Part shown: one piece after another, positions 46,582-54,449 of the stretch | How the letters are laid out: every line of letters starts with the position of its first letter | Position numbering within the stretch: position 1 is the first letter of the stretch | Source: a virus | Virus record (IMG/VR): IMGVR_UViG_3300034819_000005 | Location: 1-58,243 of that record | DNA: 58,243 bases | Direction: 5' to 3' (one strand) | Translations under genes and position numbers: made by a program | The notes under the pieces: model-generated | Told to the model about the DNA's origin: nothing | Seen by the model: the letters and a program-made list of their open reading frames with translations, nothing else | Database searches by the model: none

Positions 46582-47142
46582 TTAAATTTTGGAGCCCGGA
46601 TACTTCACCTTGACGGCATCATTCCAAGCCTTCTTGAGGTCGGCTGGGCTGGCGCTGTCAAGGGTGGGCAGCTTACCTCCAACCTTGGCTGACTGGATGG
46701 TAACTGGTTGGGGGAGATGGTTGAGCACTACGCCCAAAGCGGTGTTGACCACTGCCACAGCAATGCCCACGATGACGATCAGCTCATGATTCTTGACTCC
46801 AACTGCATCAAGGATGGCTGTCAGGTTGGCTTGAATGGCCCCAGCGGTGGAGCGGATGAGGTCAGCATTGGTTGGGGTCTGGCCCGCAGCGGTGTCATAT
46901 TCGGTGTAGACCTTGATGACCAGCTGGATACTGGTATCAACCCTGCTCATAAGGATTGGCAAGTTACCACCGATGGGAGTGAGGATGGGCACCAGGGCCT
47001 GGATGGTCTGATCAGCCACTTTCAAGTCCTCGACCACCTGATCGACGATGGGGGGTTGGTTGGGCTTTGGGTTGCATCCAGTCAGCAGGGATGGAGATAT
47101 GGCAACCAATGCTCCCCCCTTAATTAGGTCTCGTCTATTCAT
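46582..47142 (-). CDS. Tat-type lipoprotein candidate
   Basis: The 186-residue product starts MNRRDLIKGGALVAISPSLL with a twin-arginine motif (NRRDLIK) and a lipobox LLTGC. The mature part is helical with a second hydrophobic stretch (LIVIVGIAVAVVNTALGVVL, residues 115-134). The ATG at 47142 has AAGGAG upstream. A phage-encoded surface lipoprotein could serve superinfection exclusion, but that is inference. Confidence 0.62.
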   Translation of the reverse strand: MNRRDLIKGGALVAISPSLLTGCNPKPNQPPIVDQVVEDLKVADQTIQALVPILTPIGGNLPILMSRVDTSIQLVIKVYTEYDTAAGQTPTNADLIRSTAGAIQANLTAILDAVGVKNHELIVIVGIAVAVVNTALGVVLNHLPQPVTIQSAKVGGKLPTLDSASPADLKKAWNDAVKVKYPGSKI

Positions 47143-47214
47143 GAGCACTCCTTCATTCATACTTGATGGTTGGTAATAGAAATGAGGGGCCAACCTTTGG
47201 GCTGACCCCATTCC

Positions 47215-48516
47215 TCACTTTCCGGTTGTTACATGGCCGTTGCCCCCCACTCTATCCACCTCTGGGGCTGGTGTCAATCCTGATGTTGGAGGGTGCCAGG
47301 TGTCCATATTGCTTTTGCGGAGGTCGGTGCCAATGGCTATTTCAACCCCAATGGCCTCTCCTCCAAGCTCAACCCTGGGCTTGCTCATTATCTGGTGGAG
47401 CTGCCCGCAGACATAATCCACCAGCTCCAAGGGAACATGGAGCACCTTGCTATCGTGGATGACCAGCCTCAGCAGGGGCTCAATGATGGGATCAGCTGCC
47501 AGTTGGATGAGGTCAGCATTCTGAATACAGCTGCCATCCGATTGGGGGATAAAGGCAACAGCCCGTTTGGCATCATCCCCCAGCTTGGTGTAGTCCCTGG
47601 TGGTTGGGTCCCAGTTGAGGACGTTATAGAAGTAATGGCGGACACCGAAGTGGTTATCCAGGTAGGTCTGGCGGCTGGCCAAGCGGAGGACATTCTGGTG
47701 CCACCGCCGGATGGGCGCAAACTCACTGAAATACAGCTCGATGTAGTCTTTGGCTGCCTTCTGGGTTGGAAAAGTCTCCGGGTGCTCATCAACCAGGCCA
47801 TAGGGGGAGAGCAGGTAGTTGACCCCATGGTTCCCCCTCTTGGCATCATCGTATTCCTTGGGGAAGTTCTTCTTGATGGCCTTGCACTGGCGACGGAGCT
47901 CGGCAAAGGGGAGGTTGGGGTCGATGGGTGTACCCATCCGGCGTGCAGCCATGTAGCCATGAAGGCTGGCTTTGCAGATGCGGATGTAGCTGGGGTCTCC
48001 AGCCAATACCCCAACAATGACCGCCTCGATGCCCTCGTAGTCAGCCTCAACCAGGACATGCCCAGGACTGGCAACCATGGTCCCACGGATGGCCTCAGCC
48101 AGCTCATGGTTGCGGATGGGGATATTCTGGAGGTTGTCGTTGCGGCTGGACTTGCGCCAGGTTGAGGGGTGGAAGCCATACTGGGTGGTGACATGACCCT
48201 CAGCATTGACCTGGTAGATATACCTGGAGATGGCTGTCTTTTTCTCCCGGCAATCCAGGATGGTCCTGAAGACTGGGTGGCGCTTGGCGAATCGCTTGAG
48301 ATGTTTGGCCTCGGTGGTTGTCCGGTCCTCACCCCTCTTTTTGGGCATCTTCAACTTGAGACTGGTGATTAGACGGCCAACGTCCCCCTCCTCCCCTGGG
48401 CTACCTGGGTTGAAGGGTTGCCGGAGGCTGTATTTGGTAACTAGCCCAGTCCCCTTACAGGTTGAACAGGTTTTGGGCTTTGGGGGCTTCCTCGGCTTTC
48501 GGGGGGACTTTGGCAC
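47215..48516 (-). CDS. DNA polymerase A family, polymerase half
   Basis: This part is 433 residues from the GTG at 48516 (frame open from 48528). It carries family A motifs: SSRNDNLQNIP (about 127-137), motif A LVEADYEGIE (D163), an O-helix-like AKRGNHGVNYLLSPYG and motif C VIHDS (H358-D359, Ser instead of the usual Glu). It lacks an exonuclease. Its first residues complete a CxxC pair (CSTCKGTG) whose first half CEKCGG ends the preceding frame. An internal GGAGG lies before the GTG. See the finding on the split. Confidence 0.85.
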   Translation of the reverse strand: MPKSPRKPRKPPKPKTCSTCKGTGLVTKYSLRQPFNPGSPGEEGDVGRLITSLKLKMPKKRGEDRTTTEAKHLKRFAKRHPVFRTILDCREKKTAISRYIYQVNAEGHVTTQYGFHPSTWRKSSRNDNLQNIPIRNHELAEAIRGTMVASPGHVLVEADYEGIEAVIVGVLAGDPSYIRICKASLHGYMAARRMGTPIDPNLPFAELRRQCKAIKKNFPKEYDDAKRGNHGVNYLLSPYGLVDEHPETFPTQKAAKDYIELYFSEFAPIRRWHQNVLRLASRQTYLDNHFGVRHYFYNVLNWDPTTRDYTKLGDDAKRAVAFIPQSDGSCIQNADLIQLAADPIIEPLLRLVIHDSKVLHVPLELVDYVCGQLHQIMSKPRVELGGEAIGVEIAIGTDLRKSNMDTWHPPTSGLTPAPEVDRVGGNGHVTTGK

Positions 48517-49849
48517 CAATTCCTCCACATTTCTCGCAGGTTAGGGTCTCGGTGATGTGTTGGGGGGTGATAGTCTTGGGCCCCTTCTTCCACGTTTTCA
48601 GCTTGCGGACGGACTCAGGGACCTCAAGCTGGAGCCTGGCTAGAGCTAACTGGTGTTCAACCTCCAGCCTGGCCTTTAGCTCGGCTTGTTTGGAGGGGTC
48701 GATGAGGATTCCCCTTGGGCCCATTCGTTTGAGGATTGAGCCAGTGGCTTGGCAATGGGTTTGGAATGCCTGCCATCTACCCTGTTTATCCAAAGCTGAC
48801 CTGATGCCAAGATAATTACGATAAGTGGCGTCACTATCAATGGCACTATAGAGTGGAAGATCAGACTCAGACAAGTGCTTCCAAGCAGCAAGATCAGTGA
48901 AAAAAGGAGACACAAACCCCAACGATTTGGGAAGGTCCGACTGTAGAAAATGCCACATCCACATCGCATCTATCACCTCTCCGTTGATGTTACAGCCATT
49001 GGCTATCAGGCGGGGTTCGTCAAAGCTGGCGTTCCACATGATCAGTTGACGGCGGGTTGGAAGCATGGCCCTGAGCCAGCTGATGTAGGGCTCTGACCAG
49101 GGGAAGGTTGCAGCCGTCATGGGAGCCACACTGATGCTCACTCTGACGATGGTGTAGGAGGGGTCTTCTTCGGCTTCTTCCTCATCCACCTTTGAGCTGA
49201 TGGGGGTTTCGATGTCGATGCCCATAGGACCAGACCCGGAAGTAACATACTTTTCAAGATGTTCTGGCGGGGCATCAATGAGGTAGCTGATGGACTGGCG
49301 GGTGAATCCACCTTTGGCAATCTCCTCAGCACGTTTAAAGGCATAAGCGGCGGCTCCAAAATATTTGTGGTTGGACTGCATGATAAAGCTGGGGTGGAAG
49401 GTGGGGACAGCTGGAATCCCCCAGTGGGTGTCATGAACATAGGCTTGGCGGGCCTGGATACCACTGACTCCACAGCACCTCCTCAACGCTACGTTCCCCA
49501 ATGGAATGATGACCTTGGGCTTCATGGCCCGAATAGTGTCGTCCAGATAGGGCCCACATTGGGTAATGGCTGGGGCTGACTCATCACTGTCGGTCCAGCC
49601 CAGGCGAGGGGGACGGCAACACATGGTATTGGTGATCAGGAAGTCGCTCCGGCTCCGGCCAATCATCCTGATGAGCCGGTCCAGGTATGACCCAGCAGCT
49701 CCTGCAAAGGGCTTCCCCTGCCTGATCTCGTCATTCCATGGGCTATCCCCGACAATGAGGATGCCCGAGCTGCCCCTGCCATCGGGAAGGAGGCGCTTTT
49801 CTCCTACCTCTTGTTGGGAACAGCCCGAGCAATAGGGACCCTCAACCAT
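48455..49849 (-). CDS. UDG-like domain fused to 3'-5' exonuclease (polymerase N-half)
   Basis: This 464-residue protein has a family 4-type uracil-DNA glycosylase-like N-terminus (GDSPWNDEIRQGKPFAGAAG, ITNTMCCRPPR, LGNVALRRC, FHPSFIM, with C7/C10/C78/C98 in Fe-S positions). A DEDDy exonuclease follows (GIDIET with D212/E214, NASFDE with D277, YSAIDSDATY with D338). It ends in the CEKCGG half-knuckle, a Lys/Pro linker and a stop at 48455, in the +1 frame relative to the polymerase half. Confidence 0.85.
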   Translation of the reverse strand: MVEGPYCSGCSQQEVGEKRLLPDGRGSSGILIVGDSPWNDEIRQGKPFAGAAGSYLDRLIRMIGRSRSDFLITNTMCCRPPRLGWTDSDESAPAITQCGPYLDDTIRAMKPKVIIPLGNVALRRCCGVSGIQARQAYVHDTHWGIPAVPTFHPSFIMQSNHKYFGAAAYAFKRAEEIAKGGFTRQSISYLIDAPPEHLEKYVTSGSGPMGIDIETPISSKVDEEEAEEDPSYTIVRVSISVAPMTAATFPWSEPYISWLRAMLPTRRQLIMWNASFDEPRLIANGCNINGEVIDAMWMWHFLQSDLPKSLGFVSPFFTDLAAWKHLSESDLPLYSAIDSDATYRNYLGIRSALDKQGRWQAFQTHCQATGSILKRMGPRGILIDPSKQAELKARLEVEHQLALARLQLEVPESVRKLKTWKKGPKTITPQHITETLTCEKCGGIGAKVPPKAEEAPKAQNLFNL

Positions 49850-50451
49850 TAGCTATGTCTTGGGAGACGGTAGATGGCCAGCTCCTCCCGCCCTGTGGCT
49901 ACCTCTCCTGAGGGGAAGGTAACAGTCTGGGCATACTTGCCATCCGCTCCCTTGGGCCAAGGGAGGTCATTCTTTCCCCGAGGGTGGGTGCGGTAGCTGA
50001 TTTTGTCGTCCTTGCTGTAGGCCCGAAGGCCAACCGTGGCGGTGAATTTGGCCCTCCCATCCGCCTCTTTGAATGCCTGCTTGATGTTGTCCCAGGTCAT
50101 CCGGTCCAGCTTCAGATTGAGTGAGCGCATCAACTCCTCGGCATCAGAGTTGACCCGTTTCTCCACCATCTTCTGGGTCTTGAAGAACTCGGCTTGCTGA
50201 AAGCGGAGGGTGGTCTCCTTCTCCTCCCCACTGGCATCTGTGTAGGTGGTAGTGGCTTTGAAGTGGATACCTTTGATGGGTTTGTGGTCATACTCCCGCT
50301 CCAGCCAGGGTTCGTCCTCCAGCTCGAAGGTGAACAGGTGGGTGGAGCCGGGTTCGAGCTTGGGGCTGAAGGTCCCTCGTTCAGGGGCGTCCCAGTTGAT
50401 CTCCCCCAGGATTTCGTCGGATTGCAGGTTCAATTCGGATAGGTCGGGCAT
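49849..50451 (-). CDS. Replication-block protein, possibly ssDNA-binding
   Basis: This 200-residue acidic-basic mixed protein starts PDLSELNLQSDEILGEINWD. It has no recognised OB-fold motif but sits between polymerase and Sak4, where phages often keep an SSB-like gene. The middle (FQQAEFFKTQKMVEKRVN) is helical. Function uncertain. Confidence 0.55.
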   Translation of the reverse strand: MPDLSELNLQSDEILGEINWDAPERGTFSPKLEPGSTHLFTFELEDEPWLEREYDHKPIKGIHFKATTTYTDASGEEKETTLRFQQAEFFKTQKMVEKRVNSDAEELMRSLNLKLDRMTWDNIKQAFKEADGRAKFTATVGLRAYSKDDKISYRTHPRGKNDLPWPKGADGKYAQTVTFPSGEVATGREELAIYRLPRHS

Positions 50452-50454
50452 GTG

Positions 50455-50787
50455 TTATTTAGTCTCCATTGTAGTTTTTGTAGTAGTGGTTGAAGTGGTT
50501 GATGATGGTTCTAAGGATTCCAGCTCCATAGGTGTGAATCCTAAGCGTCTGCAATGCCTATCCCACATATCCTTACGGTACTGTGGGATATATACAGAGG
50601 CTCCAGCGTGTACACATTTTGTGGCGTGTTTTCCATCGGTCAGCCCTTGGGCATATCCAGCCCTATAAGCCTCCTCCCGCAATTCCTGTTCATGGTTGAA
50701 GTTGAGCCTGACGCCCTCTGGCATAATCCAACGTATCCCCCTGTCACGCAGGAATTTGGGTACCTTTTTTCCAGTCAATTTAGGCAT
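50455..50787 (-). CDS. Hypothetical protein
   Basis: The 110-residue product starts MPKLTGKKVPKFLRDRGIRW. It is basic in the middle (EEAYRAGYAQGLTDGKHATK) and ends in a Thr/Ser-rich tail. AAAGGGG lies upstream and it overlaps the Sak4 gene by 8 bases. It is coupled into the replication operon. Confidence 0.58.
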   Translation of the reverse strand: MPKLTGKKVPKFLRDRGIRWIMPEGVRLNFNHEQELREEAYRAGYAQGLTDGKHATKCVHAGASVYIPQYRKDMWDRHCRRLGFTPMELESLEPSSTTSTTTTKTTMETK

Positions 50788-51697
50788 TTGTGGCCCCTTT
50801 GAGTTTGGCAGTGGCTTTGGCCTTGAGGTCGTCCAGGAGCTGATACAGACGGCCAGCGTCTGGCGGATCAAGGTAGGCTGGCACCTCATGGGCAAACTCG
50901 AAGGGGGCTCGGGTCCCAGCGGGGATGGTCATTTTGGTGGCTGGGTCCTGGTGGTGACGGAGGAACATGACGGGTTTGGTGGTGATCATGTCCACCTCTT
51001 TGTCACCTACTTTGGCCTTTGTGCTGGTCTCCAGCAGGTCCAGGTGGATCATGTTGCCGAAGTATTGGCCAGCTCGGTCTACCTTCTTGTTGCCCACCAG
51101 GGAGGGGCCAATCATGGCTTCTCCACTAATGGAGTCTTTGGTTTTGGTTTCCAGGCTGGTCCATATGACCCGGCTGACAGGGAGGCTGGAGCTGTTGACT
51201 ACACATCGGAGGAGGTGGCCCTGGACATAGCCATAGTGGTCCTGGCCTAGTCCTGAGTAGTTGGTATCCCCAATCTTAATGTTGTTGAAGGACTGGCTCA
51301 TTCCCAGCTTTTGCCCACTGCTGGAGAAATAATCCATCATCCACTCCCCAGCACTGGCCAGGCCCTCGAAGGCTACAGCTGAGTATTGGGCCCAGAACTT
51401 GGGGTCTGGGGGTTGCCACTTCCTGGTGGTCTCGTTGAAGGTCCACCCCTGGCTGAGCTTGTCCAGGGCTTCAGGGGCATAAGGGAGGTGGCGGATGGAT
51501 TTGGCTACTACAATGCCAGCCTCCACCAGGGAGTCGATGGGGTCCCAGCCCCCGTTATCGGCTGAGTAGAGGAGGAGGGGTTTGCCCCCAGACTTCTTGT
51601 GGAAGTACATAGCAGATCGCCCGATCTGGCTGGTTTTGGTGGTTTTGGTAGCGCCATAAAAAAGGTCAGCCTTTGACCCCATGGTACTAACAATCAT
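50780..51697 (-). CDS. Sak4-like RecA-fold ATPase
   Basis: This 305-residue protein has Walker A FYGATKTTKTS near its N-terminus (residues 13-23) and a following LLLYSADNGG strand. This matches the compact RecA-like ATPases of phages (AAA_24/Sak4), which promote single-strand annealing. AAAGGAGGAACA precedes the ATG at 51697. The location beside polymerase and nuclease supports a recombination role. Confidence 0.75.
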   Translation of the reverse strand: MIVSTMGSKADLFYGATKTTKTSQIGRSAMYFHKKSGGKPLLLYSADNGGWDPIDSLVEAGIVVAKSIRHLPYAPEALDKLSQGWTFNETTRKWQPPDPKFWAQYSAVAFEGLASAGEWMMDYFSSSGQKLGMSQSFNNIKIGDTNYSGLGQDHYGYVQGHLLRCVVNSSSLPVSRVIWTSLETKTKDSISGEAMIGPSLVGNKKVDRAGQYFGNMIHLDLLETSTKAKVGDKEVDMITTKPVMFLRHHQDPATKMTIPAGTRAPFEFAHEVPAYLDPPDAGRLYQLLDDLKAKATAKLKGATNA

Positions 51698-51873
51698 TGT
51701 TCCTCCTTTGGCTTCCAACGGTCATACTCTCCCTGGTCCACTGGTACACACCAGCAACATAGGCCAATCTCATCCATATGATCAGGGCAAAAGCCCCTCC
51801 TGCACCTGCGGCATGGTTCAATCCCTTTGGTGTTGATACAGGTATTTTCCCAGCACACCCTCAGCACTCCCAC
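51694..51873 (-). CDS. Small zinc-knuckle protein
   Basis: The 59-residue product starts at GTG (MGVLRVCWENTCINTKGIEP) and has CRRCRRGFCPDH and CCWC cysteines, probably two zinc sites. The start is not certain; a second GTG two codons later is possible. It overlaps the Sak4 start (ATGA). Confidence 0.52.
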   Translation of the reverse strand: MGVLRVCWENTCINTKGIEPCRRCRRGFCPDHMDEIGLCCWCVPVDQGEYDRWKPKEEQ

Positions 51874-51876
51874 CCT

Positions 51877-52140
51877 TTAGCTCCACTTCGACTGGTAGCT
51901 GGAGACTGGGAGGTGCTTACCTTTCTTGTAGTGGCGGGGGCGCTGGTGCTCTACCTTTCTGGTTGGCTCGCCAGCTGGGAACCACCCTAGCTCACACTCA
52001 CGGCTGCAATACTCTGTTCGGCCCCCATTGGTATTGGGGAACTCCCGGTCACACCGGTGGCAGTGGGTGGTGGGTTGTTTGGCATACCAGCGCTCATGGG
52101 CCACCCTAGTGTTGTTATCCTCTTTTAGGCTTAGTTCCAT
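51877..52140 (-). CDS. Zinc-finger protein (HNH-like knuckle without HNH)
   Basis: This 87-residue protein has CHRCDREFPN...YCSRECELGW, a treble-clef-like knuckle, and a basic tail (HQRPRHYKKGKHLP). GGGGGTT precedes the ATG. No catalytic His/Asn of HNH enzymes is visible, so DNA binding without cutting is more likely. Confidence 0.6.
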   Translation of the reverse strand: MELSLKEDNNTRVAHERWYAKQPTTHCHRCDREFPNTNGGRTEYCSRECELGWFPAGEPTRKVEHQRPRHYKKGKHLPVSSYQSKWS

Positions 52141-52396
52141 GCAGCAACCCCCTTAGCTTAATTCCAGCAACGATTCTGGTTATTTCTGGCATCTCCCAGG
52201 CTTTCTTATACTCACTGGGAGAGGGCAAACGTTGGGTCAAGTCAGTGCTGAAAACGGTTATTTCACCACAATTCAGACATACGCTCAGATCACCTGGGTG
52301 GGGCTTGGCGTCAGGGGTTGAAGCACAAGTAGTGGCCTCTTGGGTATAGCCACAGAAGGGGCATTGGTTTAGAGGTATAGCGTAGCTTTCCATCAT
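52115..52396 (-). CDS. Conserved zinc-ribbon phage protein
   Basis: This 93-residue protein has CPFCGYTQEA...PKPHPGDLSVCLNCGE, followed by FSTDLTQRLPSPSEYKKAWE, a pattern common in phage early regions. GGAGGT lies 6 bases before the ATG. It overlaps both neighbours. Function unknown. Confidence 0.72.
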   Translation of the reverse strand: MMESYAIPLNQCPFCGYTQEATTCASTPDAKPHPGDLSVCLNCGEITVFSTDLTQRLPSPSEYKKAWEMPEITRIVAGIKLRGLLHGTKPKRG

Positions 52397-52539
52397 TTGG
52401 TCACCTCCACAGCTTCAATCCTGACCACCTTTACATCACCCATCTCTTCAATGGTTTCTTTGACAAATTCCTGAACCTGCTCTGGAGTCAGGCTGGGGAG
52501 TTCATCCTCTAGGGTCATCATCACGCGCCATTTCCTCAT
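52393..52539 (-). CDS. Small hypothetical protein
   Basis: The 48-residue product MRKWRVMMTLEDELPSLTPE... is a short alpha/beta protein (PEQVQEFVKETIEEMGDVKV). GGAGGGAGAG lies upstream. It overlaps both neighbours by four bases. Confidence 0.58.
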   Translation of the reverse strand: MRKWRVMMTLEDELPSLTPEQVQEFVKETIEEMGDVKVVRIEAVEVTK

Positions 52540-53726
52540 TTGATCTCTCCCTCCTGGGGGTGGTTGAGCACTCTGGGCATATATAACTCTGGGTCATCGG
52601 GGCTGGCTCCTTCCCAGCAAATACTGAAGAAGGGGCAGGTGGATTGGCCAAACCCCAAGCAGTTGCCACCAGCTGTGTGTTTGGGAAATAGCACAGGGAG
52701 ATTGAGCACTCCCTCATTGAGCAAGTCAATAGAGGCTCTATTGCCCACTTCCATCTCAATGGTGGAGACTTTCCACTCCTCGATCTCAGCCTCGTTCCTC
52801 AAGACTGGGGGAAGGGTGACAAACTGGGCCTCCAGCACCTCTGGAGCCTCAGCCATCAGCTTGTCGAGCCATTCTCGAATAGGCATAACTGTATAGGCTG
52901 GGACCCTCTGGTAGGTTGGGCCAAGCCGACGATTACGCCCTTCACTATCCGTGTACTCATATTTGATCCTGACATCAGCTGGAAACGGATGGTTATCTGG
53001 TCCAACCCAAGCCCAAACCAATGGGCTGTTGTTATACCTGATCCCGGAGCCCCGAGGATATTCAACATTCTTGGTCCCTTTAACGAGTCCTTCAATGATG
53101 ACTCCTCCAAACTTCCGGCCATACCTCTCCTCCGGCCCTAGTAGTTCGGAGAGGGTTTGCTGGTCATAGTGGAACTTCTTCCTCCAAGCCCCATCGGGCC
53201 ACTTGACGCTCTTGAGGTTGTGGATGAATAGTTCGTCATCACTCCGGCGCTTGGATATGAAGTCGGAGCGGCTGAGGAAGGTCAGGTCGGAGGTGAGCTG
53301 GTAGGTCTCCTCCCGCTCTACTTCCATGATTTCGTACTGCTCCAGCAATTTAGGCAATCGCACGCGGGCAAACCCACGAACCAAAGCCTCGACCAGGTTG
53401 ACCATGAATACCTGTTGGGCACTACTGGCTGGCACCAGCTCAAACCCATCCGCTGTCTCCATGACCATAGGGGCCAAGCCAACTTCATTGATGGCCAGAC
53501 TGAACTTGCGAATTGCTTCACAAGCAGCCTCATCTTCCTTTACTTCTCCCGTCAAAGCGTGATAGGAGAGCAGGCTCTCTATGCCAGTGTGAATAGCAGT
53601 GCCCATCAAGAGGTCTGGGTCAAAGCCCTTCCGGCTGATACCTAGCTTGTTGTGGAGGTAGGCATAGTAGCCCCGGCGGGGGCAGGCTTGGAATGCTTCC
53701 AGGCGGGAGCGTTGGGTGATAATCAT
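52536..53726 (-). CDS. PD-(D/E)XK nuclease, Cas4/RecB-like
   Basis: This 396-residue protein has a RecB/Cas4-type core: an N-terminal ACPRRGYYAYLHN with C15, nuclease region SRSDFISKRR...IHNLKS (D155, K172; Asn at 170 where Asp/Glu is usual), and a C-terminal CLGFGQSTCPFFSIC cluster (C356, C364, C370), matching the four-Cys Fe-S site of AddB/Cas4 enzymes. Probably a 5'-3' exonuclease acting with Sak4 in recombination. Confidence 0.78.
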   Translation of the reverse strand: MIITQRSRLEAFQACPRRGYYAYLHNKLGISRKGFDPDLLMGTAIHTGIESLLSYHALTGEVKEDEAACEAIRKFSLAINEVGLAPMVMETADGFELVPASSAQQVFMVNLVEALVRGFARVRLPKLLEQYEIMEVEREETYQLTSDLTFLSRSDFISKRRSDDELFIHNLKSVKWPDGAWRKKFHYDQQTLSELLGPEERYGRKFGGVIIEGLVKGTKNVEYPRGSGIRYNNSPLVWAWVGPDNHPFPADVRIKYEYTDSEGRNRRLGPTYQRVPAYTVMPIREWLDKLMAEAPEVLEAQFVTLPPVLRNEAEIEEWKVSTIEMEVGNRASIDLLNEGVLNLPVLFPKHTAGGNCLGFGQSTCPFFSICWEGASPDDPELYMPRVLNHPQEGEIK

Positions 53727-54058
53727 TGATCACCCTTAGCCAGCTTTAGGGCCACCTGATGGCCAGCAATGGCATCTTCCTTGGAGGTATAGCGATCCTG
53801 GTATTGGTCATGGGGTCCACCAAATATCATGGTTTCCCACAGAACTGGCAGTACATCTTTGCCGGTAATCTCCTTGAAGCTGTGGTCTAGGCCAAGGAAT
53901 ACAGTGGAGACCAGAATGGATTGGTCCCCTTGGTCGAACCTGTCTTGCTGAACAATCTTGTTCTCGATGGTTTCCATCCATTGGGCCCACTTCATCAGGT
54001 TAGGCTCAGGCTGGGGATTTCCAGCTTCATCAAGTGTGTATCTGTAGTCCATTCTCAT
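53723..54058 (-). CDS. Conserved phage hypothetical protein (FLGLDH type)
   Basis: This 111-residue protein has ILVSTVFLGLDHSF, VLWETMIFGG and the RYTSKEDAIAGHQ pattern, widespread in phage genomes. No function known. GGGGG lies upstream and it overlaps the nuclease start. Confidence 0.72.
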   Translation of the reverse strand: MRMDYRYTLDEAGNPQPEPNLMKWAQWMETIENKIVQQDRFDQGDQSILVSTVFLGLDHSFKEITGKDVLPVLWETMIFGGPHDQYQDRYTSKEDAIAGHQVALKLAKGDQ

Positions 54059-54061
54059 TGG

Positions 54062-54277
54062 CTAGTTCCCCCTAAACTTCTGGATGAACTCTTCCATGGC
54101 CCGGATCATATCTTCACGGTCGGAGTTGGAGGTATAGAACATATCCCCACCAGGGCCGAAGGAGAAAATCAGGAGGGAGAAGCCATAGCCATCGGGCATG
54201 GCACTTCTGAGAGATTCTCCAATATCCTTGAGAACTTTCTCAGCTTTCTCATTGCGTACTTCAAACTTGCCAAACAT
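54062..54277 (-). CDS. Conserved phage hypothetical protein (GYGFSLLIF type)
   Basis: This 71-residue protein has DGYGFSLLIFSFGPGGDMFY TSNS and REDMIRAMEEFIQKF, a frequent but uncharacterised small phage family. GGAGG lies upstream. First gene of the leftward replication operon. Confidence 0.72.
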   Translation of the reverse strand: MFGKFEVRNEKAEKVLKDIGESLRSAMPDGYGFSLLIFSFGPGGDMFYTSNSDREDMIRAMEEFIQKFRGN

Positions 54278-54449
54278 TGGGTAGCCTCCATGGGCTCATC
54301 TAGAGCCCCAATTAAAGACCTGTTTAGCATATCCGTCAATCCCCAAGATGTGGGGTGTGTCAATCCTGCAACGCTATAAAAAGTTGTAGCCCAGCAGCCG
54401 GGAGGGGGTGTAAAGTAGGGGCCTCGTCAAGCCCTGGAGCAACCCAAGA
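54278..54449. promoter_or_regulatory. Divergent promoter region of replication block
   Basis: The gap separates the leftward replication genes from the rightward RepA-like gene. It holds GGGGCTC/GAGCCC and CCCCA/TGTGGGG hairpins and a GTGTCAA half-site (54357-54363) of the 16-bp palindrome. No clear -35/-10 pair could be fixed. Confidence 0.5.

Noticed and set aside
47293-48165. Long plus-strand frame opposite the polymerase
   Set aside because: Antisense shadow of a gene with clear polymerase motifs.
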